Source: Deltaproteobacteria bacterium (GTDB taxonomy: Bacteria > Desulfobacterota > Dissulfuribacteria > Dissulfuribacterales > JALVPX01). Taken from it: a stretch of DNA of 6,550 bases. The stretch is from assembly GCA_027061625.1 (NCBI GenBank), contig JAMOVF010000131.1, forward strand, positions 1-6,550, written 5' to 3'. Of this stretch, positions 1 through 6,003 are shown piece by piece. Every line of letters starts with the position of its first letter. Position 1 is the first letter of the stretch. The notes under the pieces were generated by a model that saw only the letters and a program-made list of their open reading frames with translations, was not told the origin of the DNA and made no database searches. The position numbers and the translations under genes were made by a program.

Positions 1-1239
1 TATGATTTCTTGTACCCTGGCAAAGGTATCATCAGGAGATACGGTCAAAAACTCCTCGGTCATATATTCCTGCACAGTCTCACTATGAAGCCCATGGTAA
101 AGGGCCTTTTGCACAGTCCTGCGTGAAATAATGCCTAGAATTCTTTCATCTTTCACCACCGGCAAAACTGTAATTCCATATTGTGTAAGCAGCTGCTGGG
201 CCTGATCAATAGTGGCATCGGGAGATATAGAAAGCACAGGAGAACTCATTATATCCCTTACTTTGGGCTCGGTTCCCAATATCTTATGAAGGGCTGCGAT
301 AAGCTTTTCTTCAGCCTCAGCAAGGGTAAACCCTTTCAATGTGGCCGACGCAGCCATGGCATGTCCGCCCCCTCCCAATTCCTTCAACACTGCTCCAACG
401 TCTACCCTTTCTTCCCTGCTGCGGCCCACAATCAACACCTGATCAGACATGAGTACCAGGGCAAACACTACCCTCAACTTTCCCATGTCCATCAGCTCAT
501 GCACAATGACCGCAAAATCCTCTACATATTTGGGTGTGGATGTCTTAGCAACTGTTATGGGAATGCCTGCCATAGTATAGGTGACAGCAGTATTCAAAAG
601 ATCGTTCAAAAGCTCCACATGCTCAGGGGTAAAACGGTGACCTAGCAAATCGCTTATAACAGTAAGATCTGCACCTTTTCTGAGCAGAAATGACGCTGCC
701 TCCATATCTTCCGGTGTTGTGGTGGCAAAAGTAAAGGAACCAGTATCTTCATATATACCCAAGGCAAGAAAAGTGGCTTCATCAGGGGTGAGTATTATAT
801 TTTTTTTCCTTAGCAGTTCCACCATTAAGGTGGTATTTGCCCCCACTTGCTTGTGGAACACCTTATGCGCCTTGATATTTTTATCTTCCAGGGGATGATG
901 GTCATAAAGATGCACCTCAATATCTGGATTATCCAAAAGCTGAGCCAAAGGCCCCAAACGGGATTTTTGAGCAATATCCACAACAACCAATCTTTTAACC
1001 TTTGTAAGGTCAACTTCTTTCAGTCTGGCAACATCCACAAAATAACCGCCTGAACGCACAAAAAAATCTCTCAGACTGCGTCCTTGTGAACCAGGAAGTA
1101 CTATTTTGGAGTTGGGATAGAGTTTGGTGGCCGCAAAGGCAGAAGCCAAGGCGTCAAAATCAGCGTTCAAGTGTGTAGTTATAAGAGTAAATCCCTCACT
1201 GCCGCTTTCGTTGTGAGATGCCTTGGTAGCTAGACTCAA
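1..1239 (-). CDS. DHH–DHHA1–CBS protein, probable N-terminal part of a tRNA nucleotidyltransferase/poly(A) polymerase fusion (partial)
   Basis: Translation of the minus strand gives 413 uninterrupted codons to the window edge, so the C-terminus is missing. Residues about 17-170 carry all DHH phosphoesterase metal motifs: H23-L-N-A-D27-F-D29, VVVD ending at D88, D113-H114-H115-P and GIYEDTG with D165. The DHHA1 domain follows, with GGGGH at 289-293. A CBS domain starts near residue 327 (VRDIMSSPV) and a second near 389 (VQEYMTEEF), cut by the edge. In Desulfobacterota and some deep-branching bacteria this exact order (DHH, DHHA1, two CBS) precedes a class II CCA/A-adding nucleotidyltransferase domain in proteins of roughly 850-900 residues; that half is inferred, not seen. 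A stand-alone DHH-CBS phosphoesterase is the alternative. The start is TTG at 1239: an in-frame TAA lies four codons upstream, no other usual start codon lies between it and the first DHH motif, and AAGGA sits 6 nt before it. The CBS domains suggest adenine-nucleotide control. Confidence 0.85.
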   Translation of the reverse strand, partial: MSLATKASHNESGSEGFTLITTHLNADFDALASAFAATKLYPNSKIVLPGSQGRSLRDFFVRSGGYFVDVARLKEVDLTKVKRLVVVDIAQKSRLGPLAQLLDNPDIEVHLYDHHPLEDKNIKAHKVFHKQVGANTTLMVELLRKKNIILTPDEATFLALGIYEDTGSFTFATTTPEDMEAASFLLRKGADLTVISDLLGHRFTPEHVELLNDLLNTAVTYTMAGIPITVAKTSTPKYVEDFAVIVHELMDMGKLRVVFALVLMSDQVLIVGRSREERVDVGAVLKELGGGGHAMAASATLKGFTLAEAEEKLIAALHKILGTEPKVRDIMSSPVLSISPDATIDQAQQLLTQYGITVLPVVKDERILGIISRRTVQKALYHGLHSETVQEYMTEEFLTVSPDDTFARVQEII

Positions 1240-1245
1240 ATATTT

Positions 1246-1250
1246 TCCTT
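1246..1250 (-). promoter_or_regulatory. Ribosome binding site deciding the TTG start of the DHH–CBS gene
   Basis: On the minus strand AAGGA stands 6 nt before TTG at 1239. An in-frame TAA (1249-1251) overlaps this site, so translation cannot begin further upstream in this frame. That fixes TTG as the start. Confidence 0.7.
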
Positions 1251-1258
1251 AAAAGGGA

Positions 1259-1303
1259 GAAGGGATACCCTGCATAATTTTTCTGGGCATGGGGCATCCC
1301 TTC
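1259..1303 (-). other. 12-bp stem-loop between usp and the DHH–CBS gene
   Basis: Bases 1259-1270 and 1292-1303 are inverted repeats around a 21-base loop. Read as minus-strand RNA, GAAGGGAUGCCC pairs with GGGUAUCCCUUC along all 12 positions, with one G-U wobble; on the plus strand the same position is an A-C mismatch, so the structure favours the minus-strand transcript. It begins 8 bases after the usp stop codon and ends 19 bases before the TTG start of the next gene. The downstream tract is only UCCCUUUU, weak for a Rho-independent terminator. It may be a partial terminator, an mRNA stabiliser, or a structure affecting the nearby ribosome site. The pairing is seen; the role is inferred. Confidence 0.5.
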
Positions 1304-1311
1304 AATTTTCT

Positions 1312-1764
1312 TTATGATTTAGTCTTGAAAGGATTTACTGTAAGAACAGGCACTGTTGCTCTCTTTACAACACCTTCTGCTACTGAACCAAACATTATCT
1401 TTTCAAGGCCCTTTCTCCCATGTGTTCCGATAATGATCATGTCTACTCCAAACTTATCTATGGAATCGACTATAGCATCCACAGGCTCTCCAATAAGCAC
1501 AGAAGAATCAACGTCCATTCCAGCCATATCCTCTTTTAGAAATCTTGCCATGGCCTTTTCAGCACCCTTGAGCAGTTCACCCTCGATAGAGGAAAACCAG
1601 GCAGCACCCATTTCAAAACCGGTAAATTCCTCGGGGCCCAATACCACATGTAACACGTGAATTCGCGCACCCAATTTATCAGCCATGTACTTCACATATG
1701 GAAGTACCTTTTTTGAACTAGCAGTGAAATCCACAGGGAAAAGAATCTTTTTAATTTCGATCAT
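1312..1764 (-). CDS. Universal stress protein, UspA family, ATP-binding type
   Basis: This 150-residue protein has the normal length of a single-domain Usp. It opens with the family's first beta strand (KKILFPVDF, Asp12), has a second core strand at IHVLHVV (35-41), and ends with the nucleotide-binding signature G113-x2-G116-x9-G126-S127, then the final strand VPVLTVNP. The intact G-2x-G-9x-G-S/T motif places it with the ATP-binding (MJ0577-like) members rather than the non-binding UspA of E. coli. Usp proteins are soluble, usually dimeric, and bind ATP or AMP under starvation, redox or heat stress; the precise target here is unknown. The ATG start is supported by AAGGAGG 7 nt upstream. It is the first gene of the leftward unit, with a DHH–CBS gene 72 bases downstream, and is divergent from the aconitase operon. 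The residue 43-65 segment is a longer linker, common in the family. Confidence 0.95.
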   Translation of the reverse strand: MIEIKKILFPVDFTASSKKVLPYVKYMADKLGARIHVLHVVLGPEEFTGFEMGAAWFSSIEGELLKGAEKAMARFLKEDMAGMDVDSSVLIGEPVDAIVDSIDKFGVDMIIIGTHGRKGLEKIMFGSVAEGVVKRATVPVLTVNPFKTKS

Positions 1765-1771
1765 GGCAGCC

Positions 1772-1778
1772 CCTCCTT
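1772..1778 (-). promoter_or_regulatory. Shine–Dalgarno site of usp
   Basis: On the minus strand AAGGAGG lies 7 nt before the ATG at 1764, a near-perfect match to the anti-Shine–Dalgarno sequence. It suggests strong translation once the gene is transcribed. Confidence 0.75.
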
Positions 1779-1816
1779 TTTGGCTGAGATTATTTGATTT
1801 TTGATTTCCTTGGTAG

Positions 1817-1846
1817 TTAATATCAGTCTTGCTCTGGCAATGTCAA
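1817..1846 (-). promoter_or_regulatory. Candidate sigma-70 promoter for usp
   Basis: On the minus strand a perfect TTGACA (1841-1846) is followed after 18 bases by TATTAA (1817-1822), which is preceded by TGA and so looks like an extended -10. Transcription would begin near 1810, leaving a leader of about 45 bases before the usp ATG. The box matches are seen; activity is inferred. Confidence 0.55.
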
Positions 1847-1863
1847 GGTTGCCTGAGGCAATG
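1836..1863. repeat. Direct repeat GGCAATG at 21-bp spacing with an embedded palindrome TTGCCTGAGGCAA
   Basis: GGCAATG occurs at 1836-1842 and again at 1857-1863, two helical turns apart. Between and overlapping them is the perfect 13-bp palindrome TTGCC-TGA-GGCAA at 1849-1861, and GGCAA (1836-1840) is also inverted relative to TTGCC (1849-1853). Three half-sites of one motif therefore lie on the -35 region of both divergent promoters. This arrangement is typical of an operator bound by a dimeric or tetrameric regulator, but no specific regulator is recognised. Confidence 0.45.
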
Positions 1864-1877
1864 GTGCTGCATATAAT
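1849..1877 (+). promoter_or_regulatory. Candidate sigma-70 promoter for the acn–aroE–aroA–aroK operon
   Basis: TTGCCT (1849-1854, four of six consensus bases) is followed after exactly 17 bases by a perfect TATAAT (1872-1877). The start would be near 1884, giving a leader of only about 25 bases, too short for a riboswitch or attenuator. Its -35 lies 2 bp from the usp -35, so the two polymerase sites overlap and could compete. Confidence 0.6.
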
Positions 1878-1890
1878 AGATGGCTATTAT
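1873..1890 (+). promoter_or_regulatory. Candidate operator: perfect inverted repeat ATAATAG–ATGG–CTATTAT over the -10
   Basis: Seven-base arms (1873-1879 and 1884-1890) are perfectly complementary around a 4-base centre. The left arm covers most of the TATAAT box and the right arm starts at the predicted transcription start. Because the transcript would contain only the right arm, the symmetry makes more sense as a DNA-binding site than as an RNA hairpin. A repressor bound here would block the aconitase operon. The regulator is unknown. Confidence 0.45.
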
Positions 1891-1894
1891 TGTT

Positions 1895-1900
1895 AAGGAG
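1895..1900 (+). promoter_or_regulatory. Shine–Dalgarno site of the aconitase gene
   Basis: AAGGAG stands 8 nt before the ATG at 1909 and supports that start. It is the only strong ribosome site seen in the rightward operon; the genes behind it have weak sites and overlap their predecessors. Confidence 0.75.
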
Positions 1901-1908
1901 CAGAGTTA

Positions 1909-3834
1909 ATGGGACTTACAATCACGGAAAAGATAATAAAAGACCACTTGATAGAAGGCGAGATGACGCCTGGAAAGCCGATAGGAATCAAAATAGACCA
2001 GACGCTCACCCAGGATGCCACTGGCACCATGGCCTATTTAGAATTTGAGGCAACTGGCCTAGACAGGGTAAGGACTGAGCTATCCGTCAGTTACGTAGAC
2101 CACAATTTGCTTCAATCTGACTTCAGAAATGCGGATGACCACCGCTTTTTACAATCTATTGCAGCAAAATATGGACTTTTTTTCTCTAAACCCGGCAATG
2201 GCATTTGCCATCAGGTACATCTGGAAAGATTTGCAGTCCCAGGCAAGACCTTGCTTGGTTCAGACAGCCATACCCCTACAGCTGGCGGCTGCGGAATGCT
2301 GGCCATGGGTGCAGGCGGGCTTGATGTCGCCATGGCCATGGCAGGTCAGCCTTTCTTTTTAAATATGCCTCAAGTAGTAGGCGTTCATCTGAAGGGTACA
2401 CTCTCGCCATGGGTTTCGGCCAGGGATATTATATTAGAACTTTTAAGGCGTCTCACTGTGAAAGGAGGCGTTGGCAAAGTAATGGAATATTTTGGTCCAG
2501 GTGTTGCCACCCTTTCTGTGCCGGACAGGGCGACTATTGCCAATCTTGGCACAGAGCTGGGGGCCACAGGCACAGTCTTTCCATCAGACGAAGTCACCAG
2601 GCAATTTCTCATTGCGCAAGGCAGGGAAGCAGATTGGCAACCTTTGGAAGCAGATGCTGAAGCCGAATATGCCGAAGTAATTGAATTGGATCTCTCTTCC
2701 CTGGAACCCATGATTGCATGTCCATCTTCCCCAGACAATGTGGTTCCTGTGCGTGAAGTCGCGGGAAAACCAGTTTCCCAAGTGATTATAGGCTCCTGTG
2801 CCAATTCTTCTTTGCGCGATTTGATGGTGGCGGCAAAGGCCTTGGAAACCCGCCAGATAAGTCCATATGTAAGTTTTGAAATAAATCCGGGCAGCCGTCA
2901 GGTGCTTGAAAATGGTGATGAAACAGGAGTGCTTAAATCGCTTATTCACGCAGGAGCACGAATACATCAGAGCGGATGCCTAGGATGTATCGGCATGGGC
3001 CAGGCTCCTGCTACAGATACCATAAGCCTGCGCACCTTTACCAGGAACTTTCCAGGGAGAAGCGGTACAAAGAATGACCAGGTATATCTATGCAGCCCTG
3101 AGACTGCAGTTGCTTCAGCAATCAAAGGTGAAATTACAGATCCCAGAGAGCTTGGAGCGGCTCCAGAACTTGATATGCCTGAAAAATTCATTATCAATGA
3201 CAATGGCATCATCCCCCCGCTTCCAGATGGTTCTAATGTGGAGATTATAAGGGGGCCAAACATTAAACCCTTGCCGGAATTTGATCCAATGCCTGAAGAG
3301 CTTGAAGGCACGGTCCTGCTTAAATTGGAAGACAACATCACTACAGACCACATTATGCCTGCAGGCAGCAAGATTTTGCCTCTGCGCAGCAACGTGCCTG
3401 CAATAAGCGAGTATGTCTTTTCACAGATAGATCCTGATTTTTCGAAAAAGGCCAAGGAAACTTCGCCTTCCATCATAGTTGGAGGGGAAAACTATGGCCA
3501 AGGATCTTCAAGGGAACACGCTGCCCTTGCACCCCGGTATCTTGGTGTGCGGGCAAAGCTGGTCAAGAGTTTTGCTAGAATACACAAGGCAAACCTAATA
3601 AATTTCGGAATTCTCCCGCTGACATTTATTGATCCTTCAGACTATGACACTATTTCTCAAGGGGAAATACTGACCATACCTGGAGTAAGGCAGGCCCTTC
3701 TAGGCGGGGCAGACACTGTTACCATAAGACGGGAGGATGGTACCACATTCCAGGCAAGGCTTGATCTTTCTGAAAGAGAGCGCCAAATCTTGGCCTCTGG
3801 AAGCCTGCTTAACTGGGTAAAGGCGCAGCTTTGA
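1909..3834 (+). CDS. acn: Aconitate hydratase, short 'Aquifex-type' form
   Basis: This enzyme interconverts citrate and isocitrate through cis-aconitate in the cytoplasm, using a [4Fe-4S] cluster. The three cluster cysteines are visible: Cys297 in IIGSCANSS, and Cys357 and Cys360 in SGCLGCIGMG. Other active-site signatures are GSDSHTPTAGG (117-127), NFPGRSG (380-386) and, in the C-terminal swivel domain, GGENYGQGSSREHAALAPR (525-543). Residues about 1-440 form the three-layer catalytic part and about 465-641 the swivel. At 641 residues it is far shorter than AcnA (about 890) or AcnB (about 860) and matches the shorter aconitases found in Aquifex and many Desulfobacterota. Isopropylmalate isomerase and homoaconitase are usually two separate subunits, which makes them less likely, though substrate range cannot be read from sequence. 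It is the first gene of the operon; its TGA overlaps the aroE ATG by one base. Confidence 0.96.
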   Translation: MGLTITEKIIKDHLIEGEMTPGKPIGIKIDQTLTQDATGTMAYLEFEATGLDRVRTELSVSYVDHNLLQSDFRNADDHRFLQSIAAKYGLFFSKPGNGICHQVHLERFAVPGKTLLGSDSHTPTAGGCGMLAMGAGGLDVAMAMAGQPFFLNMPQVVGVHLKGTLSPWVSARDIILELLRRLTVKGGVGKVMEYFGPGVATLSVPDRATIANLGTELGATGTVFPSDEVTRQFLIAQGREADWQPLEADAEAEYAEVIELDLSSLEPMIACPSSPDNVVPVREVAGKPVSQVIIGSCANSSLRDLMVAAKALETRQISPYVSFEINPGSRQVLENGDETGVLKSLIHAGARIHQSGCLGCIGMGQAPATDTISLRTFTRNFPGRSGTKNDQVYLCSPETAVASAIKGEITDPRELGAAPELDMPEKFIINDNGIIPPLPDGSNVEIIRGPNIKPLPEFDPMPEELEGTVLLKLEDNITTDHIMPAGSKILPLRSNVPAISEYVFSQIDPDFSKKAKETSPSIIVGGENYGQGSSREHAALAPRYLGVRAKLVKSFARIHKANLINFGILPLTFIDPSDYDTISQGEILTIPGVRQALLGGADTVTIRREDGTTFQARLDLSERERQILASGSLLNWVKAQL

Positions 3835-4685
3835 TGAACCAGAAACAGAAAAAAAATAGCATACCTGACTCATCCACAGGCCTATATGGTATTATAGGCC
3901 ATCCAGTAGCCCATAGTCTCAGCCCGGTGATGCATAACAGCGCATTCAAGGCCACAGGGCTTAATAACGTCTATCTCGCTTTTGATGTTACCGATCTTGA
4001 AGATGCGGTAAAGGGTATAAGGGCCTTGGGCATAAAAGGAGTTTCTGTAACAGTTCCTCACAAGGAATCGGTAATGAAATTTCTGGACGAAATTGACCCT
4101 GTTGCCAAGAAAATTGGGGCAGTGAATACCATTATTAATAGAAATGGCAGGCTGCTAGGCACGAATACTGACTGGATAGGCGCAGTTAAGGCCCTTGAGG
4201 AGGGCGCTGGAAGGCTTGATACAAAAAAGGTCTTGGTACTTGGAGCAGGAGGGTCTGCAAGGGCTGTTGTGGCAGGCCTTACAGAACGAGGAGCCAGGGT
4301 GCTTATAGCAAATAGGACTCTGGAAAAGGCAAAGGATCTGGCTGAACAATTTGATGCTCGCTGGTACAGTTTTGATGAGCTTCCAGATGTAGAAGCAAAT
4401 ATTGTGGTGAACACCACCTCGGTAGGAATGGAGCCAAATCAGGACACGTCTCTTATTCCTGCCGAGTTGCTGCCAAAGTATCCTATAGTAATGGATATCG
4501 TTTATTCTCCACTTAAAACAAAACTCCTCAAAGAGGCTGAGGCAGCAGGTTGCAAAACTATCACCGGCTTGAGAATGCTACTTTTTCAGGCAGTAGCTCA
4601 ATTCGAACTCTGGACAGGGATGCAAGCCCCTGCAGAGGTTATGGAGCGTGCCCTCTACAAAACTTTGAAAAAATCAAATGAGTGA
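3834..4685 (+). CDS. aroE: Shikimate dehydrogenase (NADP-dependent)
   Basis: AroE reduces 3-dehydroshikimate to shikimate in the shared aromatic pathway. The substrate domain shows YGIIGHPVAHSLSP (18-31) with the shikimate-binding serines, TVPHK with catalytic Lys77, AVNT with Asn98, and NTDWIG with catalytic Asp113. The Rossmann domain has GAGGSAR (137-143) and NRT at 160-162, the basic pattern typical of NADP preference, then NTTSVGM and the C-terminal GLRMLLFQAVAQFELWTG that closes the active site. The preferred start is ATG 3834, in a TGATG junction with the aconitase stop; a TTG one codon earlier (3831) is possible. That gives 283 residues, close to the family norm of about 270-290, with a polar extension of some 16 residues before the core. 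There is no strong ribosome site, so translation probably depends on coupling to the aconitase gene. Confidence 0.97.
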   Translation: MNQKQKKNSIPDSSTGLYGIIGHPVAHSLSPVMHNSAFKATGLNNVYLAFDVTDLEDAVKGIRALGIKGVSVTVPHKESVMKFLDEIDPVAKKIGAVNTIINRNGRLLGTNTDWIGAVKALEEGAGRLDTKKVLVLGAGGSARAVVAGLTERGARVLIANRTLEKAKDLAEQFDARWYSFDELPDVEANIVVNTTSVGMEPNQDTSLIPAELLPKYPIVMDIVYSPLKTKLLKEAEAAGCKTITGLRMLLFQAVAQFELWTGMQAPAEVMERALYKTLKKSNE

Positions 4686-6003
4686 CACAATGTATTTGAG
4701 TCAAAAAGAGATAAAAGTTCCGTCTGCCAATGGGCCTGTTAAGGCAAGCCTCAAGGTGCCTGGATCAAAGAGTATAACCCAGAGGGCATTGATAACCGCC
4801 TTTTTGGCCAAAGGCACATCCTTGCTCAAAGATCCCCTTAATAGCGAAGATATTTTGCTATTGAGTGACAGTTTGAAGAAATTGGGAGCAAATATCAATG
4901 CCGAAGGCGGCAACTTATCTGTGAAAGGAACAGGCGGCTCCATAACAAATGGTGGAACAAATGACATTGATCCCTTGCAATTATACATGGGAAATAATGG
5001 TACAGGCATAAGATTTTTGGCCTCTATTGTAGGGCTTGGAAAGGGCTGGTACCGCCTTTACGGTACGGAACGCATGGCAGAAAGACCAATTCAGCCCCTG
5101 CTTGATGCCCTGAATCAATGGGGAGCAGTTGCTTTTTCCGAAAAAGAAAGCGGCTGTCCTCCTGTCTTAATCAAGGCCCAGGGGCTAAAGGGCGGCCGCT
5201 GCCTTCTTCGAGCTAAAAAGAGCAGCCAATACCTTTCATCGCTGCTTCTGGCTGGGCCATATTGTGCTGAACAAGCTTTAGTAGAGCTAGACGGCCTTGT
5301 GTCCAGGCCCTATGTGGATCTCACTATCGCAGTAATGGACGCCTTTGGAATTGAGGTACAAGAAAAAGGCAACACCTTTACCATACCAAAGGGATCTTAC
5401 AAAAACATCGAATATCAAGTGGAAGGAGATGCTTCAAGTGCCTCATATTTCTTTGCTGCAGCAGCAATTACTGGAGGTGAAGTGACAATAGAAAATCTCC
5501 CTGCTGATTCCTTGCAAGGAGACTCTGCCTTTGTAGACCTGCTGGCTGAAATGGGCTGTGAAATAATCAAAAATTCTTCTACTACCACTGTCAGGGGCCC
5601 TGCTGATGGTAAGCTGGGGGCCATAGAGACAGATATGTCCAAATGGCCAGATATGGTTCCCACCCTTGCTGTGGTTGCTGCCTTTGCTGCAGGCACAACA
5701 GAAATCAAAAATGTGGCTCACTTGAGGATCAAAGAGACGGACAGGCTGAAGGCAGTTGCCACTGAACTGTCCAAAATGGGAGGCGCTGTAAAAGAACTGC
5801 CAGATGGCCTCATTATAGAAGGCGGCAAGCCGCTCAAGCCTGCTGTTATCAATACTTATGATGATCACCGTATAGCCATGTGTTTCGCAGTCGCTGGCCT
5901 GAAAGTGCCTGGGCTGATAATAGAGGACCCAGGATGTGTAGCCAAATCCTTCCCTGATTTTTGGGACAGGTGGTACACAATGCTGGGAACAGCTCAACCA
6001 TAA
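4678..6003 (+). CDS. aroA: 3-phosphoshikimate 1-carboxyvinyltransferase (EPSP synthase)
   Basis: AroA joins phosphoenolpyruvate to shikimate-3-phosphate to form EPSP. Family signatures run the full length: PGSKSITQRAL (28-38) with Lys31, Ser32 and Arg36; GNNGTGIR (105-112) in the PEP and glyphosate pocket; SSQYLSSLLLAGP (182-194); EGDASSASYFFAAA (249-262); DMSKWPD with catalytic Asp325; RIKETDRL (350-357) with Glu353; and TYDDHRIAM (393-401). The 441 residues agree with the usual 425-450. In the pocket motif the glycine equivalent to E. coli Gly96 is kept (Gly108), while the position of Pro101 is Phe113. The gene overlaps the aroE end by 8 bases (ATGAGTGA). A second in-frame ATG at 4690 is an alternative start; neither has a good ribosome site and the N-terminus before about residue 12 is not conserved. 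Confidence 0.97.
   Translation: MSDTMYLSQKEIKVPSANGPVKASLKVPGSKSITQRALITAFLAKGTSLLKDPLNSEDILLLSDSLKKLGANINAEGGNLSVKGTGGSITNGGTNDIDPLQLYMGNNGTGIRFLASIVGLGKGWYRLYGTERMAERPIQPLLDALNQWGAVAFSEKESGCPPVLIKAQGLKGGRCLLRAKKSSQYLSSLLLAGPYCAEQALVELDGLVSRPYVDLTIAVMDAFGIEVQEKGNTFTIPKGSYKNIEYQVEGDASSASYFFAAAAITGGEVTIENLPADSLQGDSAFVDLLAEMGCEIIKNSSTTTVRGPADGKLGAIETDMSKWPDMVPTLAVVAAFAAGTTEIKNVAHLRIKETDRLKAVATELSKMGGAVKELPDGLIIEGGKPLKPAVINTYDDHRIAMCFAVAGLKVPGLIIEDPGCVAKSFPDFWDRWYTMLGTAQP

Noticed and set aside
181..645. Plus-strand open frame of 154 codons
   Set aside because: It lies antisense to the DHH–DHHA1–CBS gene, whose minus-strand frame shows intact family motifs; the plus-strand product is rich in His, Cys and Gln with no recognisable pattern.
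1259..1303. Classical Rho-independent terminator on the plus strand
   Set aside because: A T-rich stretch follows on that side, but no plus-strand gene lies upstream and the stem has a mismatch in that orientation.
1289..1660. Plus-strand open frame of 123 codons opposite usp
   Set aside because: Low-complexity Ser/Thr/Pro product typical of an antisense shadow; it has no ribosome site and the Usp on the other strand is unambiguous.
1785..1807. Repeated TTTGATTT on the plus strand in the usp leader
   Set aside because: It is an AT-rich short repeat, too short and simple to separate from chance.
2329..2342. GCCATGGCCATGGC tandem palindrome
   Set aside because: It is explained by codons for the conserved run of Ala and Met residues (VAMAMAG) in aconitase.
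2385..3476. Several minus-strand open frames of 127-169 codons inside the aconitase gene
   Set aside because: They are shadows of a conserved gene, have no family motifs, and overlap each other in different frames.
5443..5997. Minus-strand open frame of 184 codons inside aroA
   Set aside because: It is fully covered by conserved EPSP synthase motifs on the plus strand and its product shows no domain-like pattern.
5961..6002. Upstream TTG extension of shikimate kinase
   Set aside because: The extra 14 residues lie within the aroA end and do not resemble shikimate kinase; ATG 6003 in a TAATG junction puts the P-loop at the normal distance.
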